This document shows, piece by piece, positions 34,729 to 43,810 of a DNA stretch of 64,000 bases. The notes beneath the pieces were generated by a model. The model saw only the letters and a program-made list of their open reading frames with translations. It was not told where the DNA came from and made no database searches. The DNA is from an uncultured Chloracidobacterium sp. (GTDB lineage Bacteria > Acidobacteriota > Blastocatellia > Pyrinomonadales > Pyrinomonadaceae): the NCBI GenBank assembly GCA_936914845.1, contig CAKZGE010000003.1:769366-833365 (forward strand). The letters run 5' to 3'. The translations under genes and the position numbers were made by a program. The stretch's first letter is position 1, and every line of letters starts with the position of its first letter.

Positions 34729-36294
34729 ATGTTTATGGAACACAGACATTTTCCCCTGCACAAAATTTTCGGGACAATTGGCTTTTTATTGTTGACCGTT
34801 TCGGCTCTGGCGGCCCAAACGTCCGATTCTCCGGCGTTATTCTCGCTTATAAAAAGCGGTCAATTCGAACAGGCCGAGGCCGCCGCCGCGGAACTTATCC
34901 GGCGTAACCCCAACAGTGCAGAAGCTTATGCCTATCACGGTTTTGCATCTTACGTTGTCGGCGGCAAGCCGGAGACAGCGGTCAGAGATCTGAATAAGGC
35001 CGTTCAAATGGAACCTCGCAACGGCGTCTATGCCGCTTTTCTGGCAATGGCGACCACCAACGCTGATGAGGCAAAACGGTACGCAGAGAAAGCCTTGGAT
35101 CTTTTGAATGGGCCTGTAACCGCGATCGATTTCTTTTCTCGGGGCCGGGCCGAACTCTTGCTCGGAAAACAGGTGGCGGCAATGGACGACCTAACGGATG
35201 CCATCAAGCTCGATCCGGGCTTTGCCTTTGCTTATAGCTGGCGGGCGCGTTTATACGAAGGCAGAAAAGAATACGCAAAGGCGATCTCCGATCTACAAAG
35301 GGCTCTTTCGATCAATCGCAGATATCTCGGTATCAACGAAAGGTTGGGCGACCTTTTTTCATGGAATCAGCAATACTCAGATGCGATCGCCGCTTATTCG
35401 AGGGCGATCGAGACGGAGGTTCCGACAGCCGCGATCTACCACAACCGTGGCGTAGCCTATCGCCGGGCCGGCAAAGAGGTCGAAAGCTATAATGACTACA
35501 CTAAAGCCATCGATCATTACACGTCCGATATTGCTAAAGATCCCAAAAACGCGGCTTCATACTTTAATCGGGCGGTATGCTATGCGAATAAGGGAGATTT
35601 CGTAAAAGCGGTCCGGGACTTTACGTCTGCGATCGATCTGAAGCCGGGAATACCGGAGGGATATTTTAAGAGGGCTGATGCCTATGAGCGGCTCGGAAAA
35701 TTGGATCTTGCAAAGGCCGATCGCCGCAAATATACGGATCTTGGCGGAAAGGATTCGACACCGCAGCCAAGCGGAAGTCTCTATCCGGACATGGTGTTTG
35801 ATGCAGACCTTGCCAAACGCGGGCTCGAACGCGGTTATGCGTCGATCTCCGGTATTGTTTGCACACAATATCGCGGCTCGGTATATCGAGCAGGCGGGAT
35901 CGAGGTGTTTCTGTATCCGGTTACGCCGTATCTGCAGGCATGGTACGATCTTCGCGAAAAGAAGGCTGATCCGAAAAAGAGCTTTTGGGTCTATATGAAT
36001 GACGATGCTTTTTATGCAAAAGCTTCCGTAAAGGCAAATGAACAGGGACGTTTTGTTTTCTCTGATCTAAAGCCGGGCAGATATTTTCTGCAAGCGTTCC
36101 ATCAATTCTCGTCCGCACATCAAGGAACAGAATTGGTCGCGCAAGATGAATATACGGACTATGTTAGAAACTATCGCTACTCGGTCGGACACAACAGCCG
36201 CATTGAAAAATTCGTTGATCTTAAGGCTGAAGAAGATATAAAAGTTACGATGAAGGCCGGTAAAACGCTGCTTGATCTAAAGGGGTGTCTGTAA
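34729..36294 (+). CDS. secreted TPR-repeat protein with C-terminal carboxypeptidase-regulatory-like domain
   Basis: 521 residues from ATG 34729, after TAGG at a good distance. A signal peptide (about 10-30) is followed by eight or more TPR units (about 35-340), for example FEQAEAAAAELIRRNPNSAEAYAYHG (split here: FEQAEAAAAELI, RNPNSAEAYAYHG), AVRDLNKAVQMEPRN and AISDLQRALSIN. The C-terminus (about 365-521) has beta-rich sequence with FVFSDLKPGRYFLQAFH, as in CarboxypepD_reg-like folds. Likely a protein-protein scaffold in the periplasm. It lies 41 bp after the peptidase gene and 64 bp before pdhA. Confidence 0.82.
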   Translation: MFMEHRHFPLHKIFGTIGFLLLTVSALAAQTSDSPALFSLIKSGQFEQAEAAAAELIRRNPNSAEAYAYHGFASYVVGGKPETAVRDLNKAVQMEPRNGVYAAFLAMATTNADEAKRYAEKALDLLNGPVTAIDFFSRGRAELLLGKQVAAMDDLTDAIKLDPGFAFAYSWRARLYEGRKEYAKAISDLQRALSINRRYLGINERLGDLFSWNQQYSDAIAAYSRAIETEVPTAAIYHNRGVAYRRAGKEVESYNDYTKAIDHYTSDIAKDPKNAASYFNRAVCYANKGDFVKAVRDFTSAIDLKPGIPEGYFKRADAYERLGKLDLAKADRRKYTDLGGKDSTPQPSGSLYPDMVFDADLAKRGLERGYASISGIVCTQYRGSVYRAGGIEVFLYPVTPYLQAWYDLREKKADPKKSFWVYMNDDAFYAKASVKANEQGRFVFSDLKPGRYFLQAFHQFSSAHQGTELVAQDEYTDYVRNYRYSVGHNSRIEKFVDLKAEEDIKVTMKAGKTLLDLKGCL

Positions 36295-36358
36295 ACGGTG
36301 TCGCAGGTTGCTTTTTTAAACGGTTTAGATAGTCTATTCATTAGTTGAGAATTATCTG

Positions 36359-37426
36359 ATGAGTTCGCCTAAACCAATTAATGCGGCACCGGATCCGCCA
36401 CTTTCCTGCATCAACGACACGTCGCTCACGAATGAGCAAAAGATCGAGCTTTACCGTTATCTAAAATTGACGCGGTTGTTCGATGAAAAGACCGTTGTCC
36501 TGAAACGCCAATCAAAATTGACGGGCGGCGTTTTTACATCTTTGGGCCAGGAAGCAACGGCGGTCGGCACCGCATACGCTCTTCAGCCGCAGGATTTCAT
36601 TGCCCCGCTTATCCGCGACATCGGTGCATGTTTTGTAAAGGGCATTGAGCCGCGAACGATCTTTCTGCAATATCTCGGCCGGGGCAATGCTCCGAGCAGG
36701 GCCACCGATGTTCAATTTCATTTTGCAGATCTCGAAAAAGGTTTTGTCGGGCCAATATCGCATTTGGGCGATATGATACCGGTAATGGGCGGGGTGCTGC
36801 TTGCTTCGCGGATGAAAGGCGAGGATCGGGTCGCCGTGGCGTATTTGGGCGAGGGTGCAAGTTCTACTGGAGCATTTCACGAGGGCGTTAATTTCGCCGC
36901 CGTACAAAACCTGCCTCTGATCACCGTCATCGAAAACAACGGATACGCATATTCAACGCCGACAAGCCGCCAGGCCGCCTGCGAAGGTTTTGTGAATAAG
37001 GCTGTTGGCTACGGCATTAAGGGAATTGCAGTTGACGGCAATGACGTGATCGCTTCGTATGAGGCAATGAAAGAGGCCGTTGAACATGCCCGCAGCGGAA
37101 AGGGGTCTGTACTGATCGAAGCTCACACATATCGCCGAAAGGGCCATGCGGAGCACGACAATCAGTCGTACGTGCCGGACGGCGAGATAGCATGGTGGGC
37201 GGAACACAATGATCCCATATCTCGTTACGAACGGTATTTGGAGCAGCATGGCATTATTACGCGCGAAGAAATGACGGCCGTGGCTGAAGAAATAAAAACG
37301 TTTCTCAATGCCGAATCAGAATGGGCGGAAAGTCAGCCGATGCCGGTTGCCGAAGCGGCCGCATATGATGTTTTTGATAATTCCGTGATGCCGCCGGCTT
37401 TTAAGAAACAGACCTTGGAGAGATGA
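36359..37426 (+). CDS. pdhA: thiamine-diphosphate 2-oxoacid dehydrogenase E1 alpha subunit
   Basis: 355 residues. The TPP motif starts with GEGASSTGAFHEGVNFA (about 162-178) and ends in ENNGYAYS, with HTYRRKGHAEHD as the phosphorylation-loop region. It decarboxylates pyruvate or a branched-chain 2-oxoacid together with the beta subunit at 37881. The alpha subunit's substrate cannot be decided from sequence; pyruvate and branched-chain acids remain options. It overlaps the next small gene by 4 bp (ATGA). Confidence 0.92.
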   Translation: MSSPKPINAAPDPPLSCINDTSLTNEQKIELYRYLKLTRLFDEKTVVLKRQSKLTGGVFTSLGQEATAVGTAYALQPQDFIAPLIRDIGACFVKGIEPRTIFLQYLGRGNAPSRATDVQFHFADLEKGFVGPISHLGDMIPVMGGVLLASRMKGEDRVAVAYLGEGASSTGAFHEGVNFAAVQNLPLITVIENNGYAYSTPTSRQAACEGFVNKAVGYGIKGIAVDGNDVIASYEAMKEAVEHARSGKGSVLIEAHTYRRKGHAEHDNQSYVPDGEIAWWAEHNDPISRYERYLEQHGIITREEMTAVAEEIKTFLNAESEWAESQPMPVAEAAAYDVFDNSVMPPAFKKQTLER

Positions 37427-37878
37427 TGCAGCAACCCGGATTTACTGCAGTGCCGTTTAGCGGCGATAGTTCGAGCGGATTGGCGAGCTTCAACGGCATA
37501 GCCAAATTTTCGACCGCAGGGATCATTCTCGAATTTGAGAAAAAACTCTTCGGGCTGATCACCGATGGAGTAAAAGAGGTGCGCATTCCGACGGAAGAGA
37601 TCCTCGATATAAAATTCAAAAAGGGCATTCTCAGGCGTTCCGGCAAAATAGAATTGCGTACGCGAAGCTTTTCGCTGCAGGCCGAATTGCCCAGCGATAA
37701 TGGAAAATTGCGGGTCAAGGTCAAACGCGAGGATATGCAGATAGCCCAAGAAGCGGTTGAAAGGATGAAAAAGTTGGTGGAAGAGGCCGCCGCCGCCCTG
37801 CCGCCGCCGCAAGTGCCCGTCAGCGACCTGTTCGAGGCCGAAGAGGACCAGGCAAAAACGAAGGAATTACCAAAATAG
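37423..37878 (+). CDS. unknown protein between pdhA and pdhB, PH-like fold possible
   Basis: 151 residues, not recognised. The central 25-110 is beta-rich with alternating hydrophobic and charged residues (FSTAGIILEFEKKL, EILDIKFKKGILRRSGKIEL), then a helix AQEAVERMKKLVEEAA and an Ala/Pro/Glu tail. This is reminiscent of small bacterial PH or GRAM-like domains. It overlaps pdhA by 4 bp and ends 2 bp before pdhB, so all three are translated together. A regulatory or assembly role in the dehydrogenase is inference. Confidence 0.7.
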   Translation: MMQQPGFTAVPFSGDSSSGLASFNGIAKFSTAGIILEFEKKLFGLITDGVKEVRIPTEEILDIKFKKGILRRSGKIELRTRSFSLQAELPSDNGKLRVKVKREDMQIAQEAVERMKKLVEEAAAALPPPQVPVSDLFEAEEDQAKTKELPK

Positions 37879-37880
37879 AA

Positions 37881-38882
37881 ATGAGCGAAATTGCAGAAAC
37901 AAAGCCGCTGACGATGATCGAAGCGATCAGGCAGGGCATTTGGGAAGAAATGAGCGCCGACCCGTCGGTATTTGTGATCGGGGAAGATGTTGCCACCTAC
38001 GGAGGAGCTTTTAAACTGACTGAAGGCTTCGTCGATCATTTTGGTAAGGAGCGAATGGTCGATACACCGATCTCGGAGGCGGCGATCGTTGGAGCCGCCT
38101 GCGGAGCGGCATTGATGGGCATGAAGCCGGTCGCGGAATTTCAATTCATCGATTTCATTTCGTGCGGTTTCGATATGCTGACGAATTACGCGGCAAAATC
38201 ACGCTATCGGGGCTGCGGCGGCATTCAGGCCGTGTTTCGCGGGCCGTGCGGAAGCGGTGTTCGCGGCGGGCCGTTCCATTCGCTGAATGCCGAAGCCTTC
38301 TTTTTGAATACGGCCGGTCTAAAGATGGTCGAACCATCTACGGCTTACGACGCCAAAGGCTTGATCAAAGCTGCTATCCGCGACCCGGACCCGGTGCTTT
38401 TTTTCGAACATAAAAAGCTTTACCGAATGCCGCGGCTGCGCGAAGAACTGCCGAGTGAAGATTATATCGTCGAGATCGGCAAGGCTCGCACTGCCCGCGA
38501 GGGTGCCGACCTGTCTATCATTACATTCGGCGCACAGGTGCTGAATGCGCTTGATGCTGCGGAAGAATTGGCAAAAACGGACGGCGTGAGCCTTGAGGTG
38601 ATCGATCTTCGAACGCTTTCGCCGCTGGATAAAGACGCGATCTTGGCGACCGCGAAAAAGACCGGCCGGGTAATGATCCTGCACGAAGCCAGCTTGACCG
38701 GTGGTATCGGCGGCGAAATATCGGCCATTATTGCCGAAGAGGCTTTCGAATGGCTGGACGCTCCGGTTATCCGTGTTGCCTCGATCGATGCTCCCGTTCC
38801 TTTCGCACCGGAAATGGAAGATTATTATCTGCCAAGCCTGAACGAGATAGTCGCTGCCGCAAGACGTTTGGCGGCCTACTAG
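37881..38882 (+). CDS. pdhB: 2-oxoacid dehydrogenase E1 beta subunit
   Basis: 333 residues. The N-terminal EAIRQGIWEEMSADPSVFVIGEDV (split: EAIRQGIWEEM, FVIGEDV) and ISEAAIVGAACGAALMGMKPV (split: ISEAAIVGAACG, MGMKPV) are the usual E1-beta motifs. VFRGPCGSG and HSLNAEAFF follow, and a transketolase C-terminal domain has LTGGIGGEISA. It completes the alpha2beta2 E1 and contributes to the TPP site. Two bp after the small unknown gene. Confidence 0.93.
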   Translation: MSEIAETKPLTMIEAIRQGIWEEMSADPSVFVIGEDVATYGGAFKLTEGFVDHFGKERMVDTPISEAAIVGAACGAALMGMKPVAEFQFIDFISCGFDMLTNYAAKSRYRGCGGIQAVFRGPCGSGVRGGPFHSLNAEAFFLNTAGLKMVEPSTAYDAKGLIKAAIRDPDPVLFFEHKKLYRMPRLREELPSEDYIVEIGKARTAREGADLSIITFGAQVLNALDAAEELAKTDGVSLEVIDLRTLSPLDKDAILATAKKTGRVMILHEASLTGGIGGEISAIIAEEAFEWLDAPVIRVASIDAPVPFAPEMEDYYLPSLNEIVAAARRLAAY

Positions 38883-39134
38883 AGGCAAAATATGCTTTAA
38901 ATGTTGATTCGCAGATATAGATCAACCTTGCCACTACCGAAAGATTTTTGGGCAGGTGGGTCAAAGGAATCGACATTGACGATCAATCCCGGAGAAGAGG
39001 CTGCGGTCAAAATCTCAATTCCGGCGGGTAGATCCGGTCACGAAGATCCGCCAGAAGATAGCCCACGCCGTATACATTCCCCGAAAGCTAGAATACGTCG
39101 TGAGCCGGTAATGTCATCGGAAGCAGAATGCGTC
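38883..39134. other. intergenic region between convergent pdhB and S9 peptidase
   Basis: 252 bp. A plus-strand frame (38901-39167) fills most of it but is basic and low-complexity, unlike a folded protein, and runs into the peptidase gene. No strong terminator or repeat was found. Confidence 0.4.
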
Positions 39135-41315
39135 TTATCTGGGCGGAGCAGGCAGCGCGAATTTTAACTCATATTCTTTCGGATGCTCGGCCCCCAACAG
39201 GTGTTTTACAAAGTAATCCCAACGGCGGCGCATCATATAAAGACTATCTTGCCCGTAGCCGTGGCGGGCATTCGGAAAGATGACCAGATCAAAGTCCTTA
39301 TTGGCTTTAACCAAAGCATCTACCACCAAATATGTGTTATATGGCGGAACGTTATCGTCCATGCCGCCGTGCACCAGCATCAGCTTGCCTTTCAGATTTT
39401 TGGCATACAGCTGATTGGCCTGTTTTTCGTAATTGTCGCCATTGAGCAGGCCGATATAGCGTTCGCCCCAGTCGTCTTCGTAATTACGGTTGTCGTGGTT
39501 GCCTGATTCGGAAATGCCCACCTTGTAGAAATCCGGAAATCGGAACATCGCCGCCGCTGTCGCGAATCCGCCGCCGGAATGGCCCCAAATGCCAACCCGT
39601 GCAAGGTCGATGTACGGATATTTTGCCGCCAGTTGTTTTATTCCACCGATCTGATCTTCGAGCGTGTTGTCCGCCATATTGCCGTAACAGGCATCGTGGA
39701 ACGATTTTGAGCGGAGCGGGTTGCAGGTGCCATCGATGACAATAACAACAAAGCCGAGATCGGCGAGCGCTTGGTTATCACCGCGAGCGGCCGAGAACGA
39801 ACGGCCTCCGACACCGCCGCCCTGAGGCCCGGGATAGATGTAGTTCACCACCGGATATTTCTTGGCCGGATCCAAATTCGCAGGTGTGAACATCAGTCCG
39901 TAAAGATCCCATTTGGCATCGCGTGATTTTACTGTGATCGGCGTCGGAGCCTTCCAGCCGGTTGCAGTTAAACGTGAAATGTCTGTCTTTTCCAGCGTTG
40001 TGATCGCTTTGCCCTCGGTGTCGCGAAGCACGGTAACACCGGGAACGTTTGGTTTCGAAAAGGTGTCGATGAGATATTTTCCGTCCGGCGAGAAAGTAAC
40101 CTGATGATTGCCGTCTTCCGGCGTTAATAGTTTCAGCCCGCTGCCGTCAAAATTGATGCTGTATAAATGGCTGAAATAAGGGTCGCGGCCGGGTTCGCGG
40201 CCATTGGCGTGAAAAAATATTCTGCGGGCCTTTTCATCGACCTTCGCCAAACGTGTCACGACAAAATTCCCTTTCGTTATCTGATCTTTCAGTTTGCCGG
40301 TGGTCAGGTCGTAAAGATATAGATGGCCCCAGTCATCGCGCTCTGAATACCAAATAAATTCATTTGAATCAGGCAGATAACGCCAATTGACGGCTCCTTG
40401 GCCGGATTCATATTGGGTGTCAACTTTTTCCTCGAAGACCGTGCGGACGTCGCCGGTAGCCGCATCCGCAATGCGGGCGGTGGCCGACTTGTGATCTCTT
40501 GATGAAGAAACGAACATCAGCTTGCTCCCGTCGGCATTCCATTCATTGTCGTCAAAGCCGCCGGAACAGGAAATGTCATCGCACAGCGTACTGCGGTGGG
40601 CATCGGCTTCCATTTTCAGCCTGATGACCTTTGGTGTTTCGACCTCAATGATAACGCGATGGATCATGGCGATCTGTTCATCTTCAGGCAATGGGTATTT
40701 CCACGATTCCAGTTTTGGGGCTCCGACATTGGTCGTCAACAGGTACATATCCTTCAGGTGTCGTTGATCCTGTTGAAAGGTCGCGATCTTCTTTGAGTCC
40801 GGCGACCAAAGCAGGATCGCGCGATCCGAATGGGTCCAACCGGCGTTGTCTGTGGCGTAGCCGAAATCCTTAACGCCATCATTCGTCAATTGCGTTTCTT
40901 TCCCGGATCCAATGTCCCGTACCCAAAGATTCCAATCACGGATGAAGGCTTCCTTGCTGCCATCGGGCGATCGAACCCCATCGCCGGCGGGTCGCCGCCT
41001 TCCACCCGTACCGCCCGCGGCAGGCTGCTGAATTCCTAAAGCTGCGAGGTCTGTTCCGGTCTTGCGCGACCCGTCACGCGGATCTATCAGAACAAATTCG
41101 GGCTTTCCGCCAACTGCAATCTGATACCAAAATCGGCCATCCGGCAGCCAGTTTGCCTGGCCAAAAGAACGATCGACCAGCGGCATTGTATTAAATATCA
41201 AAGCACGGGCGGCCCGGTCGTAATCGGCACCGGTCAATGCCGGCGGCTGGGCTGCGGCGGCAAATGATAACAATAAAATAAGACTGAGCAGCAGTATAGG
41301 ATTTTTGATCTTCAT
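39135..41315 (-). CDS. secreted prolyl oligopeptidase/DPP-IV family S9 peptidase
   Basis: 726 residues with a signal peptide of about 21. A WD-like N-terminal propeller with DPP-IV motifs occupies about 60-480. A C-terminal alpha/beta-hydrolase domain has nucleophile Ser580 in GIWGHSGGG, Asp near 653 in GGMDDNVP and His near 685 in NARHGYG. Expected to remove X-Pro dipeptides from peptides in the periplasm or outside. Length fits DPP-IV (about 740). The gene stands alone on the minus strand, with the small membrane protein divergent upstream. Confidence 0.93.
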   Translation of the reverse strand: MKIKNPILLLSLILLLSFAAAAQPPALTGADYDRAARALIFNTMPLVDRSFGQANWLPDGRFWYQIAVGGKPEFVLIDPRDGSRKTGTDLAALGIQQPAAGGTGGRRRPAGDGVRSPDGSKEAFIRDWNLWVRDIGSGKETQLTNDGVKDFGYATDNAGWTHSDRAILLWSPDSKKIATFQQDQRHLKDMYLLTTNVGAPKLESWKYPLPEDEQIAMIHRVIIEVETPKVIRLKMEADAHRSTLCDDISCSGGFDDNEWNADGSKLMFVSSSRDHKSATARIADAATGDVRTVFEEKVDTQYESGQGAVNWRYLPDSNEFIWYSERDDWGHLYLYDLTTGKLKDQITKGNFVVTRLAKVDEKARRIFFHANGREPGRDPYFSHLYSINFDGSGLKLLTPEDGNHQVTFSPDGKYLIDTFSKPNVPGVTVLRDTEGKAITTLEKTDISRLTATGWKAPTPITVKSRDAKWDLYGLMFTPANLDPAKKYPVVNYIYPGPQGGGVGGRSFSAARGDNQALADLGFVVIVIDGTCNPLRSKSFHDACYGNMADNTLEDQIGGIKQLAAKYPYIDLARVGIWGHSGGGFATAAAMFRFPDFYKVGISESGNHDNRNYEDDWGERYIGLLNGDNYEKQANQLYAKNLKGKLMLVHGGMDDNVPPYNTYLVVDALVKANKDFDLVIFPNARHGYGQDSLYMMRRRWDYFVKHLLGAEHPKEYELKFALPAPPR

Positions 41316-41414
41316 AAATAGTTTTCGGCGGAGACCGGACTAGGACACAAAAAGTTTGATACGCAGATTTTACAACATGGTTTCAGTTAATTAAATTTGC
41401 AATGGAAGGGGTGA

Positions 41415-41852
41415 ATGACAGAACAACAGCAAAATCTTGGCCGTATGGTCAGCCAACACACCATTGCAGCGATGTATTTGCAGCGGGCCGCGATCGTTGC
41501 TTTACTTTCGCTATTTTTCTTTTTGTCAATGTTGGTCGCTTTTTATATCCGCCGCCATTTCGGTTATTTTCTGCTTTCGACAGGTTTTCTTGTCATCTAT
41601 ATCGTCACCTTCATCAGCTGGACATTTCAGAAAAAAAACGTTCTGACCATATACCAAAACGGTATTCGATACAAAAAATTCTCTGCCAATTGGCGGGAGA
41701 TAAAAGAGGCCCGGGTGGTTTCCGAAAAAGGCGGCCGCCGACGGTTGGAATTGACGAAAGGCCCGATGGAAAAAGCAGTGGTCCCGTCCAGCTTAACGGC
41801 ATTTGATCATATCTGTGCCGTCGTTGGCGAAAAGGTCGGTTATAGCTCCTAG
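41415..41852 (+). CDS. unknown small membrane protein with PH-like tail
   Basis: 145 residues with two membrane helices (about 24-47 and 50-72) in a short hairpin, then a cytoplasmic beta-rich tail (about 73-145; LTIYQNGIRYKKFSANWREIKEA). The pattern of two helices followed by a PH-like domain is common in small bacterial membrane proteins. No function is known. It lies 93 bp upstream of the E2 gene; an overlapping frame is rejected. The fold call is inference. Confidence 0.65.
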   Translation: MTEQQQNLGRMVSQHTIAAMYLQRAAIVALLSLFFFLSMLVAFYIRRHFGYFLLSTGFLVIYIVTFISWTFQKKNVLTIYQNGIRYKKFSANWREIKEARVVSEKGGRRRLELTKGPMEKAVVPSSLTAFDHICAVVGEKVGYSS

Positions 41853-41945
41853 CTTTCCGCTTTTCACATTTCACCTCTTTTTCCTGTATTCTATTACATT
41901 GATGCAGTTTGCGTCTGTGCAGTCAGATAAACGAACGGAGATTTT

Positions 41946-43736
41946 ATGAGCGTAGAAGTGGTAATGCCGCAAATGGGCGAATCGATCACCGAAGGTACCG
42001 TTTCAAAATGGTTGAAAGCGGTGGGTGACAAGATCGAAAAAGACGAGCCGATCCTCGAGATCTCGACCGACAAGGTTGATGCTGAGGTGCCGAGCCCGGC
42101 GGCCGGTGTACTGTTAGAGATCCGATCGGGCGAAGGCGAAACGGTCGAGGTTGGCACCGTCGTTGCCGTTATTGGCGAAGCGGGCGAACAACCGGCCGCC
42201 GCTGCTCCGACAGCCGCCCCTGCACCCGAGCCGGTCGTTGAAGTGCAACAGACTGAAGTTCCTGCCGTGCCGGAACCGGTCGCCGCAGCTCCAGCCGCAG
42301 CTCCGCCGCCCGCCGCAGCTGCCGGCAATGCGACAGAAGTGGTAATGCCGCAAATGGGCGAATCGATCACCGAGGGCACCGTTTCGAAGTGGTTGAAAGC
42401 GGTCGGCGAAAAGGTTGATAAGGATGAACCACTTCTCGAGATCTCGACCGATAAAGTTGATGCAGAGGTTCCTTCGCCGGCAGCAGGAATTTTACTGGAG
42501 ATCAAAGCTAACGAAGGCGAAACGGTCGAGGTCGGCTCAATAGTTGCGCTCGTCGGAGCTGAAGGCTCGGCTCCGGCTCCTAAAGGTTCGCCGACCGAAG
42601 AGATCGCCGAGCAAAAACCTGCAGTTGACGCAACGGCTGCGGCGGCGAGTGCGGACGTGGCTACGGTTGCCGAAGCAAAGGTCGAAACGAAGGCCGCGGC
42701 TGTTCAAGCCTCTGGCAGTTTAACGGGGAACGGCAATGCATCTGTTGACGAACTTCGGCGCACGCGTTCAAGCCCGTTGGTGCGCAACATTGCCAAAGAA
42801 CATGGAATTGATATCGCTTCAATTGCCGGCACCGGAATGAGCGGCCGGGTGACGAAGAACGATATTATGTCTTATTTAGATTCGGGGGCAGCATTGAAAC
42901 CCGAAGATCTTTTGAAAGGGCGCACTATTGCTCCGCCGACCGCACCGCCCAGCTCGTTTGTTGCCGCTCCGGCTCCGATCCAGCCCAGCGCGGCTGTACA
43001 GCAATATTCGGCACCGGCAATAGTTCCGTCATCGGTCGATCGGGTTGAAAAAATGTCTGTGATGCGTAGGAAGATCGCGGACCATATGACCTTTTCAAAA
43101 CAGACCTCGGCCCACGTAACGAGCGTTTACGAGGTCGATATGACCAACGTTGCGAAATTTCGCGATAAAAATAAAGATGAATTTCAGTCGCGCTATGGAA
43201 CAAAGTTAACCTTCATGCCCTTTATTTTTCAGGGCGTGACAAATTCGATCCGCCAGCATCCGGTGGTGAATGCACAAGTCTCCGGCGATGAGATCATCTA
43301 CAAAGGCGAGATCAATCTTGGCATGGCCGTGGCTCTTGATTGGGGCTTGATCGTGCCGGTCATCAAACGTGCCGATACACTCTCGCTATCCGGATTGGCG
43401 ATAACGGCCAATGACCTGGCAGATCGCGCCCGCACCAAAAAGCTGAATCCGGACGAAGCTTCGGGCGGCACATTTACGATCACCAATCCCGGTGTTTTCG
43501 GCGGTTTGTTCGGAACGCCGATCATTAACCAGCCGCAGGTAGCCATTTTGTGTGTTGGGACGATCGAAAAAAGAGCCAAGGTCATGACGACGCCGGAAGG
43601 TGATGATTACATTGCGATACGGCACATGGCGTATTTCGCACTTACCTATGATCACCGGATAGTTGATGGGGCTGATGCTGAAAAATTCCTTGCTTCACTG
43701 AAGCAATATTTAGAAGAAAATCAGTTTAGCTTGTAG
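41946..43736 (+). CDS. dihydrolipoyllysine acyltransferase (E2) with two lipoyl domains
   Basis: 596 residues. Two lipoyl domains (about 1-80 and 130-210) each carry EISTDKVDAEV, with lipoyl lysines Lys43 and Lys170. Ala/Pro-rich linkers join them to a peripheral-subunit-binding domain (about 268-305; SPLVRNIAKEHGID, GRVTKNDI) and a catalytic domain (about 365-596) with His570 and Asp574 in DHRIVDGA. This transfers acyl groups to CoA. The sequence is SucB/PdhC/BkdB-like; the nearby E1 genes suggest it serves that complex. No E3 is in the window. GGAG precedes ATG 41946. Confidence 0.93.
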   Translation: MSVEVVMPQMGESITEGTVSKWLKAVGDKIEKDEPILEISTDKVDAEVPSPAAGVLLEIRSGEGETVEVGTVVAVIGEAGEQPAAAAPTAAPAPEPVVEVQQTEVPAVPEPVAAAPAAAPPPAAAAGNATEVVMPQMGESITEGTVSKWLKAVGEKVDKDEPLLEISTDKVDAEVPSPAAGILLEIKANEGETVEVGSIVALVGAEGSAPAPKGSPTEEIAEQKPAVDATAAAASADVATVAEAKVETKAAAVQASGSLTGNGNASVDELRRTRSSPLVRNIAKEHGIDIASIAGTGMSGRVTKNDIMSYLDSGAALKPEDLLKGRTIAPPTAPPSSFVAAPAPIQPSAAVQQYSAPAIVPSSVDRVEKMSVMRRKIADHMTFSKQTSAHVTSVYEVDMTNVAKFRDKNKDEFQSRYGTKLTFMPFIFQGVTNSIRQHPVVNAQVSGDEIIYKGEINLGMAVALDWGLIVPVIKRADTLSLSGLAITANDLADRARTKKLNPDEASGGTFTITNPGVFGGLFGTPIINQPQVAILCVGTIEKRAKVMTTPEGDDYIAIRHMAYFALTYDHRIVDGADAEKFLASLKQYLEENQFSL

Positions 43737-43740
43737 GACC

Positions 43741-43798
43741 CGGGGGATGTCTAAACCGAGCAGGAAAAGAAGTTCTGACTCTTTCTTAGACATCCCGG
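43741..43798. terminator. hairpin between convergent E2 and trpA
   Basis: GGGATGTCTAA (43744-43754) pairs with TTAGACATCCC (43786-43796), with outer CGG/CCG extension and a 31-base loop. No long T run follows on either strand, so the termination efficiency is uncertain. Confidence 0.5.
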
Positions 43799-43810
43799 TT
43801 CTATCGGATC

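Noticed and set aside
38901..39167. 88-codon plus-strand reading frame after pdhB
   Set aside because: Composition is basic and low-complexity with no family signal, and its end lies inside the S9 peptidase gene. No ribosome site.
41402..41806. Alternative 134-codon frame overlapping the small membrane protein
   Set aside because: It is out of frame with 41415-41852, which has clear helices and a plausible start. The alternative is Arg/Pro-rich, like a shadow.
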